Source: CAWGMT01 sp963823675
GTDB lineage: Bacteria; Planctomycetota; Planctomycetia; Isosphaerales; Isosphaeraceae
DNA length: 64,000 nt
Direction of reading: 5' to 3'
NCBI GenBank assembly: GCA_963823675.1
Contig: CAWGMT010000009.1
Location: 682,001 to 746,000 of the forward strand
Position 1 is the first letter of the stretch, and each line of letters begins with the position of its first letter. Positions 54,674 to 62,990 of the stretch are shown here, one piece after another. The notes under the pieces are model-generated. The model searched no databases and had not been told where the DNA came from. It was given only the letters and a program-made list of their open reading frames with translations. A program made the translations under genes and the position numbers.

Positions 54674-56029
54674 TCAGATCGGCGAGTGCGGCGACTCGGC
54701 CCGGTGCGTGCGCGACCACCATCGCATCGCACTCTTGTAAACGCGGTCCGGGCTCAGGCCGCTCATGCAGGGATGGTCGGCCAGCGGGCAGGTTTTCTGG
54801 TGGCATGGCTGGCAGGGAACCCGGTGGCGCAGGATGAGGGAATGACGCGACCAGGGACGCCATTGCCGTGGTTGGTTCGTGCCGCTGAAGAGGATGACGG
54901 AAAGCGTGCGGACCGAGGCGGCCAGATGCGCCGGTCCGGAATCGGCGCCGATGAAAAGGTCGGCTCGCTCCAGGAGGGCGGTCGTTTGCGACACGGTCAT
55001 CGTCCCGGCCCAGTCGCGCAGACGTTCGTGGTGCTCGATTCCGCTTGCCAGGGGGATGTCCTCGCATCCCCCGACAATCACCACCCGCCATCCGTCGTTG
55101 AGATAACGATCGATCAGCGTCATCCATGAGCTGACCGGCCAGCGCTTGGCGCGCGTGCCCGCTCCCAGGTGCACGGCCAGGAGCGGTGGCTGGCGAGTGA
55201 ATCGATCCGCGTGCAGCCAGTCGGCGTCGTCGGGGACGGAGTGGGGTGTGTGAGGAGTTGAATGAAGATCGCGTCCCTGGGCGAGACTTCCACGGCGATG
55301 GGTAACGGCGTGGACTTCGCTCCGGCGTGCGGTTCGCCGCGGCCATGCCTCGGCGAGCCGGCGAGCGATCGCGATGCGATCCTCATCGGCGACGTGCACG
55401 TCCACCCGCGACGACTTGTCCTCGTCGATCCCCAGGAGCGACAGGAGCGCCAGTCGCGAGCGGACTTCATGCCGGCCGGGGATCCAGGTGGCGACGTCGG
55501 TCAGGAGGAAGGCACCGCCGCCCATGGCCCAGCCGACGCGGCGGGGAATGCCCGCAAGCGCCAGGACCAGCACGCTCAAGACGTCGCCCCGCACGTCAAT
55601 GCCCAGGTCGTACCGATAGCGCCGTAGCGATCGGCCCAGGCCCCAGACGGCCGGAGCCAGGCCCCAGCGCTCCGGCCGGCGCTCGAACCAGGTTCGGTCG
55701 GCCACCTGGACTCGATTCACGTGCGGGTCGGCCTTGAAGACCTCGTGATTGCTCGGCGAAGCGAGGACGTCGATGATGCTGCCGGGGTAGGCCGCATGCA
55801 ACTCGGCGATCAAGGGCGTGCTCAGCACGGCATCGCCCAGGTGATCCAGCTGGACGATCAAGATGCGCGCCGGCGAGCTCGCGGCCGGGGACCGCCCGAC
55901 GCGGCGGACCAGCGTCATCATGAGCGTTCCCAGGAAGTCGAGCGCGTGGACCAAGAGCCGCCAGCGGAGCTTGCTGTAGCGATAGCGGCCAAGCCGGACC
56001 GGTCTGGGGTTAGGGGGCGACTTGATCAT
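54674..56029 (-). CDS. Glycosyltransferase family 9 (heptosyltransferase-like)
   Basis: A 451-residue protein. Residues about 50-100: ILIVQLDHLGDAVLSTPLIA, the start of ADP-heptose heptosyltransferases. Later parts give VLALAGIPRRVGWAMGGG, LLAVHLGAGTRAKRWPVSSW, LIDRYLNDGWRVVIVGGCED, and FIGADSGPAHLAASVRT, matching the donor-site Asp-Ser-Gly motif. Last gene of the minus-strand glycan operon; its start lies inside the end of the GT4 gene (20-base overlap). It should add a heptose or similar sugar to an envelope glycolipid. Confidence 0.92.
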   Translation of the reverse strand: MIKSPPNPRPVRLGRYRYSKLRWRLLVHALDFLGTLMMTLVRRVGRSPAASSPARILIVQLDHLGDAVLSTPLIAELHAAYPGSIIDVLASPSNHEVFKADPHVNRVQVADRTWFERRPERWGLAPAVWGLGRSLRRYRYDLGIDVRGDVLSVLVLALAGIPRRVGWAMGGGAFLLTDVATWIPGRHEVRSRLALLSLLGIDEDKSSRVDVHVADEDRIAIARRLAEAWPRRTARRSEVHAVTHRRGSLAQGRDLHSTPHTPHSVPDDADWLHADRFTRQPPLLAVHLGAGTRAKRWPVSSWMTLIDRYLNDGWRVVIVGGCEDIPLASGIEHHERLRDWAGTMTVSQTTALLERADLFIGADSGPAHLAASVRTLSVILFSGTNQPRQWRPWSRHSLILRHRVPCQPCHQKTCPLADHPCMSGLSPDRVYKSAMRWWSRTHRAESPHSPI

Positions 56030-57132
56030 AGACCTCCGCCGTGATCTGGGCCACCGTCGGCCAGAGAAAACGATTCACGATCAAGTGCGCCAGCCGGGGA
56101 TCGGGACCGCGTTCCCAGCAGCCTCTCACGGCTCGAGCGATTTCGTCGATCCGGTGGGGACGCGCATACTCGGCCAGCTCGCCGAAATAATCGCGGGTCG
56201 AGCCATACGGCGTCACCACGATCGGGCACCCGGCCAGAGCCGCCTCGAGTGCGGCCAGTCCAGGCGTCTCAAACCAGCTTGGCAAGGCGAAAACCCGAGC
56301 CGCCGCGTACGCCGAGGCCAGGAGGGGGTCGTGATGGTCGAGCTGACCGAGCCAGGAAACCCCATCGCCCCCCGCGCGGCGGCATTCGCGGGCATAGTCC
56401 TCGAAGCGCGGCGGCGCTTGCCCGATGACGACCAGGGGCAAGCCGAGCGCCCGGACCGCCCGGATGAGCCCGAGTAGGTTCTTCCGCGGCTCGATCCGGC
56501 CCACGGTGAGCACGAACGGCTGATCTCCCCAGTACCGGCGAAACCGCTCGGCGCTCTCCCAGCCCATCGCGGCGCGCACGCCATTGGGAACCACCCGCAG
56601 CTTGCGGCGATCGACGGCGAACAGCCGGGCCAGTTGGACAGCCTCGGCAGGCGAGTTGGGCAGCACGGCGGCGGCGAGATCGAGCAGTTCTCGGCGCCAA
56701 CCCGGCAAGCGCGGAATCGCCCGGCGCAGCGACCACGCCGCCAGGCTTTTCAGCTTGCGCGAGACCCGGCTCGAGCGCCCAAAACGCGCGCGGCTGGTAC
56801 CAGCAGATCGGGGAGAGCACCACGGGCACTCCGCGGGCCCGGGCCACCAGCGCCAGCTCGAGGCCCTCGCGCGACATGCCAAAAAGATGAATCAACCGGG
56901 CTCGCTCGATCCGATCGGTCCAGGGAGAGAAGAGCCGGATGGGCACGCCGAGCGCCTCGAGGTGCTGTCCAGTCTGGATCAACTGGTTTTCACCGCCGCC
57001 CGCCGCTTGAAACGACGCGGCAGGCGCGTGCAGCAGCACGGGCAACTGAGGCGGCCCGCCCCGGCTGCGCGCAGCCAGCCACGACGTCGTGGCGGCCGCG
57101 GGACCGTCTTGATCGCGTAGCGCCCTCTCCAT
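56010..57132 (-). CDS. Glycosyltransferase family 4, one frameshift
   Basis: The N-terminal part reads LLHAPAASFQAAGGGENQLI, then LEALGVPIRLFSPWTD and LIHLFGMSREGLELALVARA. After a frame change near 56770 come KLRVVPNGVRAAMGWE, FVLTVGRIEPRKNLLGLIRA, LASAYAAARVFALPSWFETP, and GLAALEAALAGCPIVVT with the GT4 Ex7E motif. About 374 residues if joined. Its ATG overlaps the stop of the upstream gene. It transfers a sugar from a nucleotide donor during envelope glycan assembly. Confidence 0.85.
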
Positions 57133-58625
57133 CACGAGATCCCCGCTCTCTTCTCTTTCCACCACCGCAGGCCTCGCTTGACCCGGTCTGGAATCGACGA
57201 CCGCGGGATGGCCTCCAGCGGAGTCACGGTCTCCCAGTCGATTGCGGCTTGCACCGCGCGCTTCAAGCCCGGCGGCCTGCGATCGATGACCGGCGGGGCC
57301 TGGCTCGGCTGGCTATCCGCAATTCGCTCGTACGCCAGATCGTCCAGCCGTAGCGTCGTCCGCGCGCCTGTCAGGGGCAATGAACAACGGAACCGCCCGC
57401 GCTGGATCTCCAGGGCAAGCGGATACTTGCTATCCCACGCGTCGAACTGAATCTCCAGCGAGCCGGGGTCGCGCGGGATCACCAGCCAGCGGCGCTCGCC
57501 CCGCCAGCGCCACCAGCGCGCGAATTCCGTGAAGGTGGCCCGCCAGACCAAGGGCTGGTTCTCGATCGTCCGGGCGATCGATTTGAGGACCTGGGGCATG
57601 GCGCCCAGCCGGCGCTCGGGATGCCCGTAAACGATGGCGAGCTCGCCGGCGTCGAGCTTCGCGGTGATCAACCCCCGCATGTAGTCGCCGATCAACGCGG
57701 GATCGCCCAGGCCCGCCTCGAGGAACAACCCCTCGCACACGGGATGGACGGGCACCTGAAGAATTCGCGAGAACCGATCCTGCTTCCACGGATGGAAGGG
57801 AAAATCGTCGTAGCCGAGCTGGAAGTCAGACGAATACAGGTAGCCGAGGTCCTCGAGCGCGTCGTCGAGGCTCGGCCGCCACCGGCCGTGCGGGGCCGCA
57901 AAACCGTGCGGCTCGAAGCCGGAGCCGCGCAGGATCCGATCGGCACGGTCAACGTTGATCCGATTGGCCTCGGGATCGCGGTAAACATGATGGTAATGAC
58001 CGTGCGACTGGGTGTCGTACCGCCGCAGATCGCGCAAGACGCTGGCATGGTGCCCATAAGCGTGCGTACTGACAAAATGAGTGCAGCACTCAGCCAGTGG
58101 GCCCAGGGCGCTGGCATAGCGATGGTAGTCGCCTGGCACGGGCTCATCGAGATCGACGCGCAGGCCGAAGGCCGAGCGATAAGGGTACGGAAACGGCGCC
58201 AGCCGGGCCCAGACACCGCCGGCCCGCTGGATGGCCCGCCGCAGCCTGGCGATCAGGCGCCGGCGGATCCAGGCCTTGGGAAATCGCGCCACGCGCTCAC
58301 TGACGATCCCAGGGTCGAGGGACCACGAGGCCCGCGCCGCGCGGTGATCGATGAGCGCCGCGAAGGGATCGACCGGTTCCCCGGCGCGGAGGGCGTCGAC
58401 ATCGATGGCCACCTGGCACGGAGTCAACAGACGGCCCAGCTCATTCATCACGACAGCGCGGCTGTCGAACAGGACGAACCGGCTCGAGCGGAACGCGAGC
58501 GGATGCGGCTCCTTGATCGTCTCGAAAGCGACCCCCTCCTGGGCCAGGATCAGCTCCAGGCCGGGCGGAGTTTTCCACAGGAGCAGGGGGTACCAGGCCT
58601 CGAGCGGCGAGTAGAGCTCACTCAC
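57132..58625 (-). CDS. Polysaccharide deacetylase-like protein
   Basis: A GTG at 58625 overlaps the previous stop (GTGA) and follows GGGGGAGGACGC, giving 497 residues. A NodB-like core is present: FGLRVDLDEPVPGDYHRYAS (metal-binding Asp), THFVSTHAYGHHASVL, SHGHYHHVYRDP (His-rich site), HGFAAPHGRWRPSLDDALED and SDFQLGYDDFPF. The first 150 residues (SPLEAWYPLLLWKTPPGLEL) and the last 130 are unassigned. It may deacetylate a sugar in the polymer made by its neighbours. Confidence 0.82.
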   Translation of the reverse strand: MSELYSPLEAWYPLLLWKTPPGLELILAQEGVAFETIKEPHPLAFRSSRFVLFDSRAVVMNELGRLLTPCQVAIDVDALRAGEPVDPFAALIDHRAARASWSLDPGIVSERVARFPKAWIRRRLIARLRRAIQRAGGVWARLAPFPYPYRSAFGLRVDLDEPVPGDYHRYASALGPLAECCTHFVSTHAYGHHASVLRDLRRYDTQSHGHYHHVYRDPEANRINVDRADRILRGSGFEPHGFAAPHGRWRPSLDDALEDLGYLYSSDFQLGYDDFPFHPWKQDRFSRILQVPVHPVCEGLFLEAGLGDPALIGDYMRGLITAKLDAGELAIVYGHPERRLGAMPQVLKSIARTIENQPLVWRATFTEFARWWRWRGERRWLVIPRDPGSLEIQFDAWDSKYPLALEIQRGRFRCSLPLTGARTTLRLDDLAYERIADSQPSQAPPVIDRRPPGLKRAVQAAIDWETVTPLEAIPRSSIPDRVKRGLRWWKEKRAGIS

Positions 58626-60208
58626 GCGTCCTCCCCCGGCGCCCGGGCCGCCCACATGACGAAAAGCCGGGTGCCCGGCAAGTACTCGAACGGAAACCGC
58701 CCCTCCTCGGCTCGCAAGCGGAGGTGGGAAACCTCGACCTCGCAAAACCACCGCGAGAGCCGCCGCTGGAAGCCCCACGGCAGAAACCAGCGCTCGCGCA
58801 CCCGATCGCGGGGCGAGTACATCCACAGGCCGCGGCGTTCATCGATCCATTTGAGTGCGACACTCGGCAGCCAAGGGCGCTCTGCGTTCCACGAACATAC
58901 GTTCTTATCGACAATCACGAATCGACCGCCGGGTCGAAGCACCCGCCGCGCCTCGGCCAGAACAGGGTCGAGCGCTTGCGGTTCGAGATGCTCGAGGACC
59001 TCCACGGCGAGCACGGCGTCAAAACTCGACGATCGAAACGGCAAGCGCCGCGCCGACGCCTGGACCCGATCGAGGCCATCGGCCGCCGCGAGCATTCCCC
59101 GCGACAGGTCGAGCCCGATCAGCTCGGCGCCGCGGCCCGCCAGGGCCCGCGCGAACCGGCCTTTTCCACAGCCCAGGTCGAGCATGCGCAGCCCTTCCAC
59201 GGGCCCCAGGCCGGCGAGGATGGCCGAGAGCCGTGGGTCGTCGTGCGCGAGGCTGGGCTTGAATCGCTCATGAAGCGCGTCAAAGCGAGCCGCCACGATC
59301 GCTTCCCGGGTCGCGGTCATGAGGCCCTCCTCGCCATGGTCAACTCGCGCAGCTTCCAGGCGCGGACAGCCGCCGAGACCCCGGAAAGCGCAGAACATGA
59401 ATCCTTCGACGCCATCCCGGAAGCCCTGCTTGACGACGTAGAGCTTGACGAACGTCCAGAAAGGCCGCAGCGTCAGATCGCTGGCGCGATACCACCGCGC
59501 GCTCGCAGCCATTCCCCGCGCTTCGAGGGTCGTGTAGTCGTTGACCTTGCTGAGAAAGACATGCACATTTGGCAGAGTGTGATGGCGCAAAAAGTTCTGG
59601 AGCGTTCCGGCCGGACCGCGGAGCTCGACGGTCTCGTGAACCAGGCCGGTCCAGTACCCGGCATCGCGGCGGAACAGACGCACGGGCAGGTCGTACTGCG
59701 TGCCGGAAAATGCGAATGGCCGGCCCAGGATCACACTGCGAATCGGGACGCGGAAACCGAGGAACGGGTTGGCGGGAAGAGCGATGACCCGCCGGATCTC
59801 GGCGGCGAGCGCCGGCGTCACCCGCTCGTCCGCGTCGATCGAGAGGACCCAATCGCCCGAAGCCAGGGCCAGCGCCCGGTTGCGCTGGCTGGCGAAATCG
59901 TCGAACGTCCGCACCGCGACCACATCGGCTTCGCGCTCGGCGACTTCCAGGGTGCGATCGCGGCTGGCCGGGTCGACGACGACCACGCGCTCGTCGGCCC
60001 AGCGCGTTGATGCCAGGCAGTCGGCCAGGTTGTGCGCTTCGTTTTTGGCGACGACCAGGACCGACAGACGGGGCTCGCGCCCTTGCGCGGCGGTGAGCTC
60101 AGCGCTCGCACCATTGTGGTGCAGGCGTCTCGCCTGCTTTGCCCTCTCGAGCAGGCGGGACGCCTGCACCACAATCGGGACGTTCGCTTCTGCGCGGGGC
60201 TCACGCAT
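58622..60208 (-). CDS. Fusion of GT2 glycosyltransferase and class I methyltransferase
   Basis: From the ATG at 60208 the product has 528 residues. A GT2 domain covers about 45-290: LSVLVVAKNEAHNLADCLAS, ADERVVVVDPASRDRTLEVA, WVLSIDADERVTPALAAEI (DxD), HETVELRGPAGTLQNFLRHH. A SAM-dependent methyltransferase follows: MLDLGCGKGRFARALAGRGA, ELIGLDLSRGMLAAADG, FDAVLAVEVLEHLEPQALDP and VLRPGGRFVIVDKNV. Residues about 15-35 are encoded by an in-frame palindromic repeat (60113-60175). Both domains appear intact. It probably adds a sugar and methylates it. Its start overlaps the upstream gene by 8 bases. Confidence 0.9.
   Translation of the reverse strand: MREPRAEANVPIVVQASRLLERAKQARRLHHNGASAELTAAQGREPRLSVLVVAKNEAHNLADCLASTRWADERVVVVDPASRDRTLEVAEREADVVAVRTFDDFASQRNRALALASGDWVLSIDADERVTPALAAEIRRVIALPANPFLGFRVPIRSVILGRPFAFSGTQYDLPVRLFRRDAGYWTGLVHETVELRGPAGTLQNFLRHHTLPNVHVFLSKVNDYTTLEARGMAASARWYRASDLTLRPFWTFVKLYVVKQGFRDGVEGFMFCAFRGLGGCPRLEAARVDHGEEGLMTATREAIVAARFDALHERFKPSLAHDDPRLSAILAGLGPVEGLRMLDLGCGKGRFARALAGRGAELIGLDLSRGMLAAADGLDRVQASARRLPFRSSSFDAVLAVEVLEHLEPQALDPVLAEARRVLRPGGRFVIVDKNVCSWNAERPWLPSVALKWIDERRGLWMYSPRDRVRERWFLPWGFQRRLSRWFCEVEVSHLRLRAEEGRFPFEYLPGTRLFVMWAARAPGEDA
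60113..60175. repeat. 26-bp inverted repeat inside a coding region
   Basis: Arms at 60113-60138 and 60150-60175 are complementary with one mismatch over 26 bases, loop 11 bases. The element contains GTGGTGCAGGCGTC and GACGCCTGCACCAC. It is 63 bases long, a multiple of three, and adds about 21 residues in frame near the N-terminus of the GT2-methyltransferase fusion. Confidence 0.88.
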
Positions 60209-61277
60209 AACGCACCGCCTTCCTGACCGCCCCAGCCAGGGCCCGCGCCGGGAAGTAGCACGCATAGACCAAGAGCGCCACGTCGAGCCGGCCGGCGATC
60301 GCCAGCACCACCCACAGATGCCACCGCAGGTCGGCATGTCCGATCATGCGTCCCAAGGCCGCCAGCCGGCCGATGCGGCCGCTCCGATTTCCTGTCACCC
60401 TTTGAGCCAGCGAGGCCTGCTGCGACTCAGGCTCGCTTCCCTCCCGCTCGAGCTCATCTCCCAGCAGTGACTGGACCAGGAAAAAATGCTTGCCCGAGGC
60501 ATAGAGAATCCCGAGCACAAGCCATATCACCAGGCCCGTCGCGATATACGCGGCCCAGGCGATCGCGGCGTGCAGGGTCAAATCGGCGGCCTCGTCCAGG
60601 ATCTGGTCGAGCCAGCGGCCCAAGGCCGAGCTCGTCCCCTGTAGCCGGGCAAGCCGGCCGTCGGCGGTGTCGAGAACGAGGGCCACGGCCAGCGCGACGG
60701 ACACGCCCGCGCGGTCGAGCCAGCCCCCGGTTCCGGCCGCCACGAGCCCCGCCGCCAGGAACATGAGCGCCGCGGCCAAGAGGGTCAGGAAATTCGGTCG
60801 AACCCACGTCGAGCGCAGCCGTTCCGCCAGCCGCCGCGCGATCGGAAAGGCCCAGTACTTCCCCAGCGGTTGATAATTGATCCGGCGGGTGAGCTCCTGA
60901 TCGGCGGTCAAGAGCGACTCGATTCGGTCCAGCCGCCACAGCACAGCGTTATCGGGCGATCGCCCATGGCGCAAGCCGCGCTTGAGCCTCGCCTGATCGT
61001 AGAAGCAATCGGTTCGCAGCACAGTGGCATCGGCCCGCGGCGGACCGGTTACGAAATGCACTCGTTGCTGGAGGCTGCGGCCGGCGAGCGCGCGAAGCTC
61101 GCGATGTTCGCACTCACTTGCGTGGATGGTAATCGGCTCGCTGGAGTCTGAGCTCTGCGCCGCGAGGTCGATCAGGTGGCAGAGCATGCTCCGGCCCATG
61201 ACGACCTCGGCCGCGAGCAGCCCACGCGGTCCCCGAGGCCGGGCATCGATCACGACGTGGACAGCCCGAGAAGACAT
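60201..61277 (-). CDS. CDP-alcohol phosphatidyltransferase with N-terminal nucleotidyltransferase-like region
   Basis: The ATG at 61277 follows GGGAGGC and gives 358 residues. The C-terminal membrane part has the CDP-alcohol signature with DG-AR-G-D-D spacing: DTADGRLARLQGTSSALGRW, LDQILDEAAD, plus hydrophobic helices FLTLLAAALMFLAAGLVAA and IAWAAYIATGLVIWLVLGIL. Residues about 1-140 (RAVHVVIDARPRGPRGLLAA, MGRSMLCHLIDLAAQ) resemble a degenerate nucleotidyltransferase. The order recalls the bifunctional cytidylyltransferase/CDP-inositol-type synthases, but the N-terminal GxGTR signature is not clear. It probably makes a phospholipid or phospho-polyol. Confidence 0.85.
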   Translation of the reverse strand: MSSRAVHVVIDARPRGPRGLLAAEVVMGRSMLCHLIDLAAQSSDSSEPITIHASECEHRELRALAGRSLQQRVHFVTGPPRADATVLRTDCFYDQARLKRGLRHGRSPDNAVLWRLDRIESLLTADQELTRRINYQPLGKYWAFPIARRLAERLRSTWVRPNFLTLLAAALMFLAAGLVAAGTGGWLDRAGVSVALAVALVLDTADGRLARLQGTSSALGRWLDQILDEAADLTLHAAIAWAAYIATGLVIWLVLGILYASGKHFFLVQSLLGDELEREGSEPESQQASLAQRVTGNRSGRIGRLAALGRMIGHADLRWHLWVVLAIAGRLDVALLVYACYFPARALAGAVRKAVRYA

Positions 61278-61413
61278 CAAACGCCTCCCTGCGTTTTCTG
61301 AAATCTCGTCAACGCACCGAAGAGAATCCTGCCCGCGCGCCCGCTCGCGCGACACCGCCTGCGCGGCCGTTCCGCCGTTTCGAGGTCTTCCAGGCTGGTA
61401 AGCGGCACTCGCA

Positions 61414-62370
61414 TTACCAGTGAAACCGTCGATAAAACGCCTCCTGCCTTTCGACCCATCCCCCCTGCCCGACCAGAAGCGCCCGCCGCGCAGCCAGGAT
61501 GCGATGAACGCGCGCAAGTGCCGAGATCAGCCCCTGAATGAACCCAACACGGCCGTTCAGAAACGCATGTCCCAACCGGATGGGCAGCCAGAAGAAGTGG
61601 CTGACAAGCCGCATACCGCTCGTGTTCTTCCAGGCGAAGATCAACGAGTTGCGGCTCGCCAGTTGATCGCACTGGCCGGCTCCCAACTGGGGACCAAATG
61701 TCCCGAACCCCTGGTGGTAGGCCACCGATTCGGGCACGTAGTAGCCGCGATATCCGGCCATCCAACCTCGAAACCCGAGATCCAGGTCCTCGATGCGTCC
61801 CGGGAAAAAGATCGGGTCGTAGCCGCCGACTTCGAGAAACCGCTGCCGTCGGACTGCGAGTACGGGACCAGCGGCGGCTGTGAGATCCGGTCGGTCGAGT
61901 ACTTTCTCGAACCCCGGTACGCGGCACATGCCCTGGATGATCCCGAACCGGCTGCGGACCCTCGTTCTCATCCCCTCGTAAGTCTGGCCGTCGAAGGTCC
62001 AGCACGAGGGCGCCGAGAAGAGAGCGTCGTCGTGGTCCTCAAAAGCGCGAAGCAACGGCCCGACCGCCCCGCCGTCAAGCTTGACGTCGTTATTCAGCAG
62101 CAAAACGACCGGCTCGTCCAGCCGCTCGAGGGCCGCGTTGAAGGAGGCCAGACCGCGGTTTGGCTCGCGAATGAGCCTGACATCAGGCCAGCGGTCCGCG
62201 ACCAGTTGGTCGGAGCCGTCGCTGGAGCCGTTGTCGACCACACTCACCCGGCACGGGACCGCAGACTGGCGCGCCGCCTCAACAGTGCTCGGCAGGCACT
62301 CGGCGAGTAGCTCGCGGCCATTGTAGTTCAGAACCAGGATATGGGTGCGATCGATTGTCAAGGGTTCCAT
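61414..62370 (-). CDS. Glycosyltransferase family 2 (rhamnosyltransferase-like)
   Basis: A 318-residue protein: ILVLNYNGRELLAECLPSTV, VSVVDNGSSDGSDQLVADRW, LLLNNDVKLDGGAVGPLL (DxD site), VRRQRFLEVGGYDPIFFPGR and IEDLDLGFRGWMAGYRGYYV (catalytic ED motif), then SRNSLIFAWKNTSGMRLV. The form is that of inverting GT2 enzymes acting on O-antigen-like chains. It is the first gene of the minus-strand operon; the next start is 136 bases downstream. Confidence 0.94.
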   Translation of the reverse strand: MEPLTIDRTHILVLNYNGRELLAECLPSTVEAARQSAVPCRVSVVDNGSSDGSDQLVADRWPDVRLIREPNRGLASFNAALERLDEPVVLLLNNDVKLDGGAVGPLLRAFEDHDDALFSAPSCWTFDGQTYEGMRTRVRSRFGIIQGMCRVPGFEKVLDRPDLTAAAGPVLAVRRQRFLEVGGYDPIFFPGRIEDLDLGFRGWMAGYRGYYVPESVAYHQGFGTFGPQLGAGQCDQLASRNSLIFAWKNTSGMRLVSHFFWLPIRLGHAFLNGRVGFIQGLISALARVHRILAARRALLVGQGGWVERQEAFYRRFHW

Positions 62371-62990
62371 CCCTCACGCCAAGCCTGCATCCTGCGATTC
62401 AAAGGATCGGGGAAGGATGAGACGCCATAAGTGCGGCCGTTGGCCGCACTAAATCCGAAATCTCAAATCCGAAATCCGGATGCTCGAATCGGAAATCCGA
62501 AAAGAACGTTGACTTCGGACCGACTCCGCGCGGGTTGATTTCGGGCGATACGATACGACGCAACTCGTTTGAGGTCAAGCCCGACGTCACACGATTGCAT
62601 CCAGCCGTTCAGCAAGGGAGACATCACATTGAAAGTGCGTCAGTGACCGTCCATTTCAACCGTTCGGATCAGGCTGTTTCGCCGAACCGGTTATGCTCGC
62701 GTGCGTCCTTGAGGATTTGGCGTGAATCGATTACGTGTCGCGTTTTGGAATCACTGAGCCGTTGGGCGCATCGATCGATGTGACCGACTCGGTTTTGGGT
62801 TCGCGATCGTAGGCGCGGGTCCGAGCATTTTGGGCCGTGTGGGCTTGTCCAGAGAAAGGAGTTAAGATGAAGCGTTGGATTTTTTCCGGGTTTCTTGGTT
62901 TTCCTCGGCACATCGAGCGGAGATGCGGCCTTTCTCTATTTAGTGTTGATCGATCAACGTGGGCCTTGAACGCGGCCAGGAGATGGCACG
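62371..62990. repeat. Intergenic region with perfect hairpin and short repeats
   Basis: A perfect 9-bp hairpin AGTGCGGCC-GTT-GGCCGCACT lies at 62430-62450. Directly after it, 62451-62505 holds imperfect direct repeats of AAATCCGAAATC. I recognise nothing in 62506-62990 except a strong AGGAG before the kinase start at 62991. The gap lies between the divergent glycan operon and the kinase gene. Confidence 0.75.
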
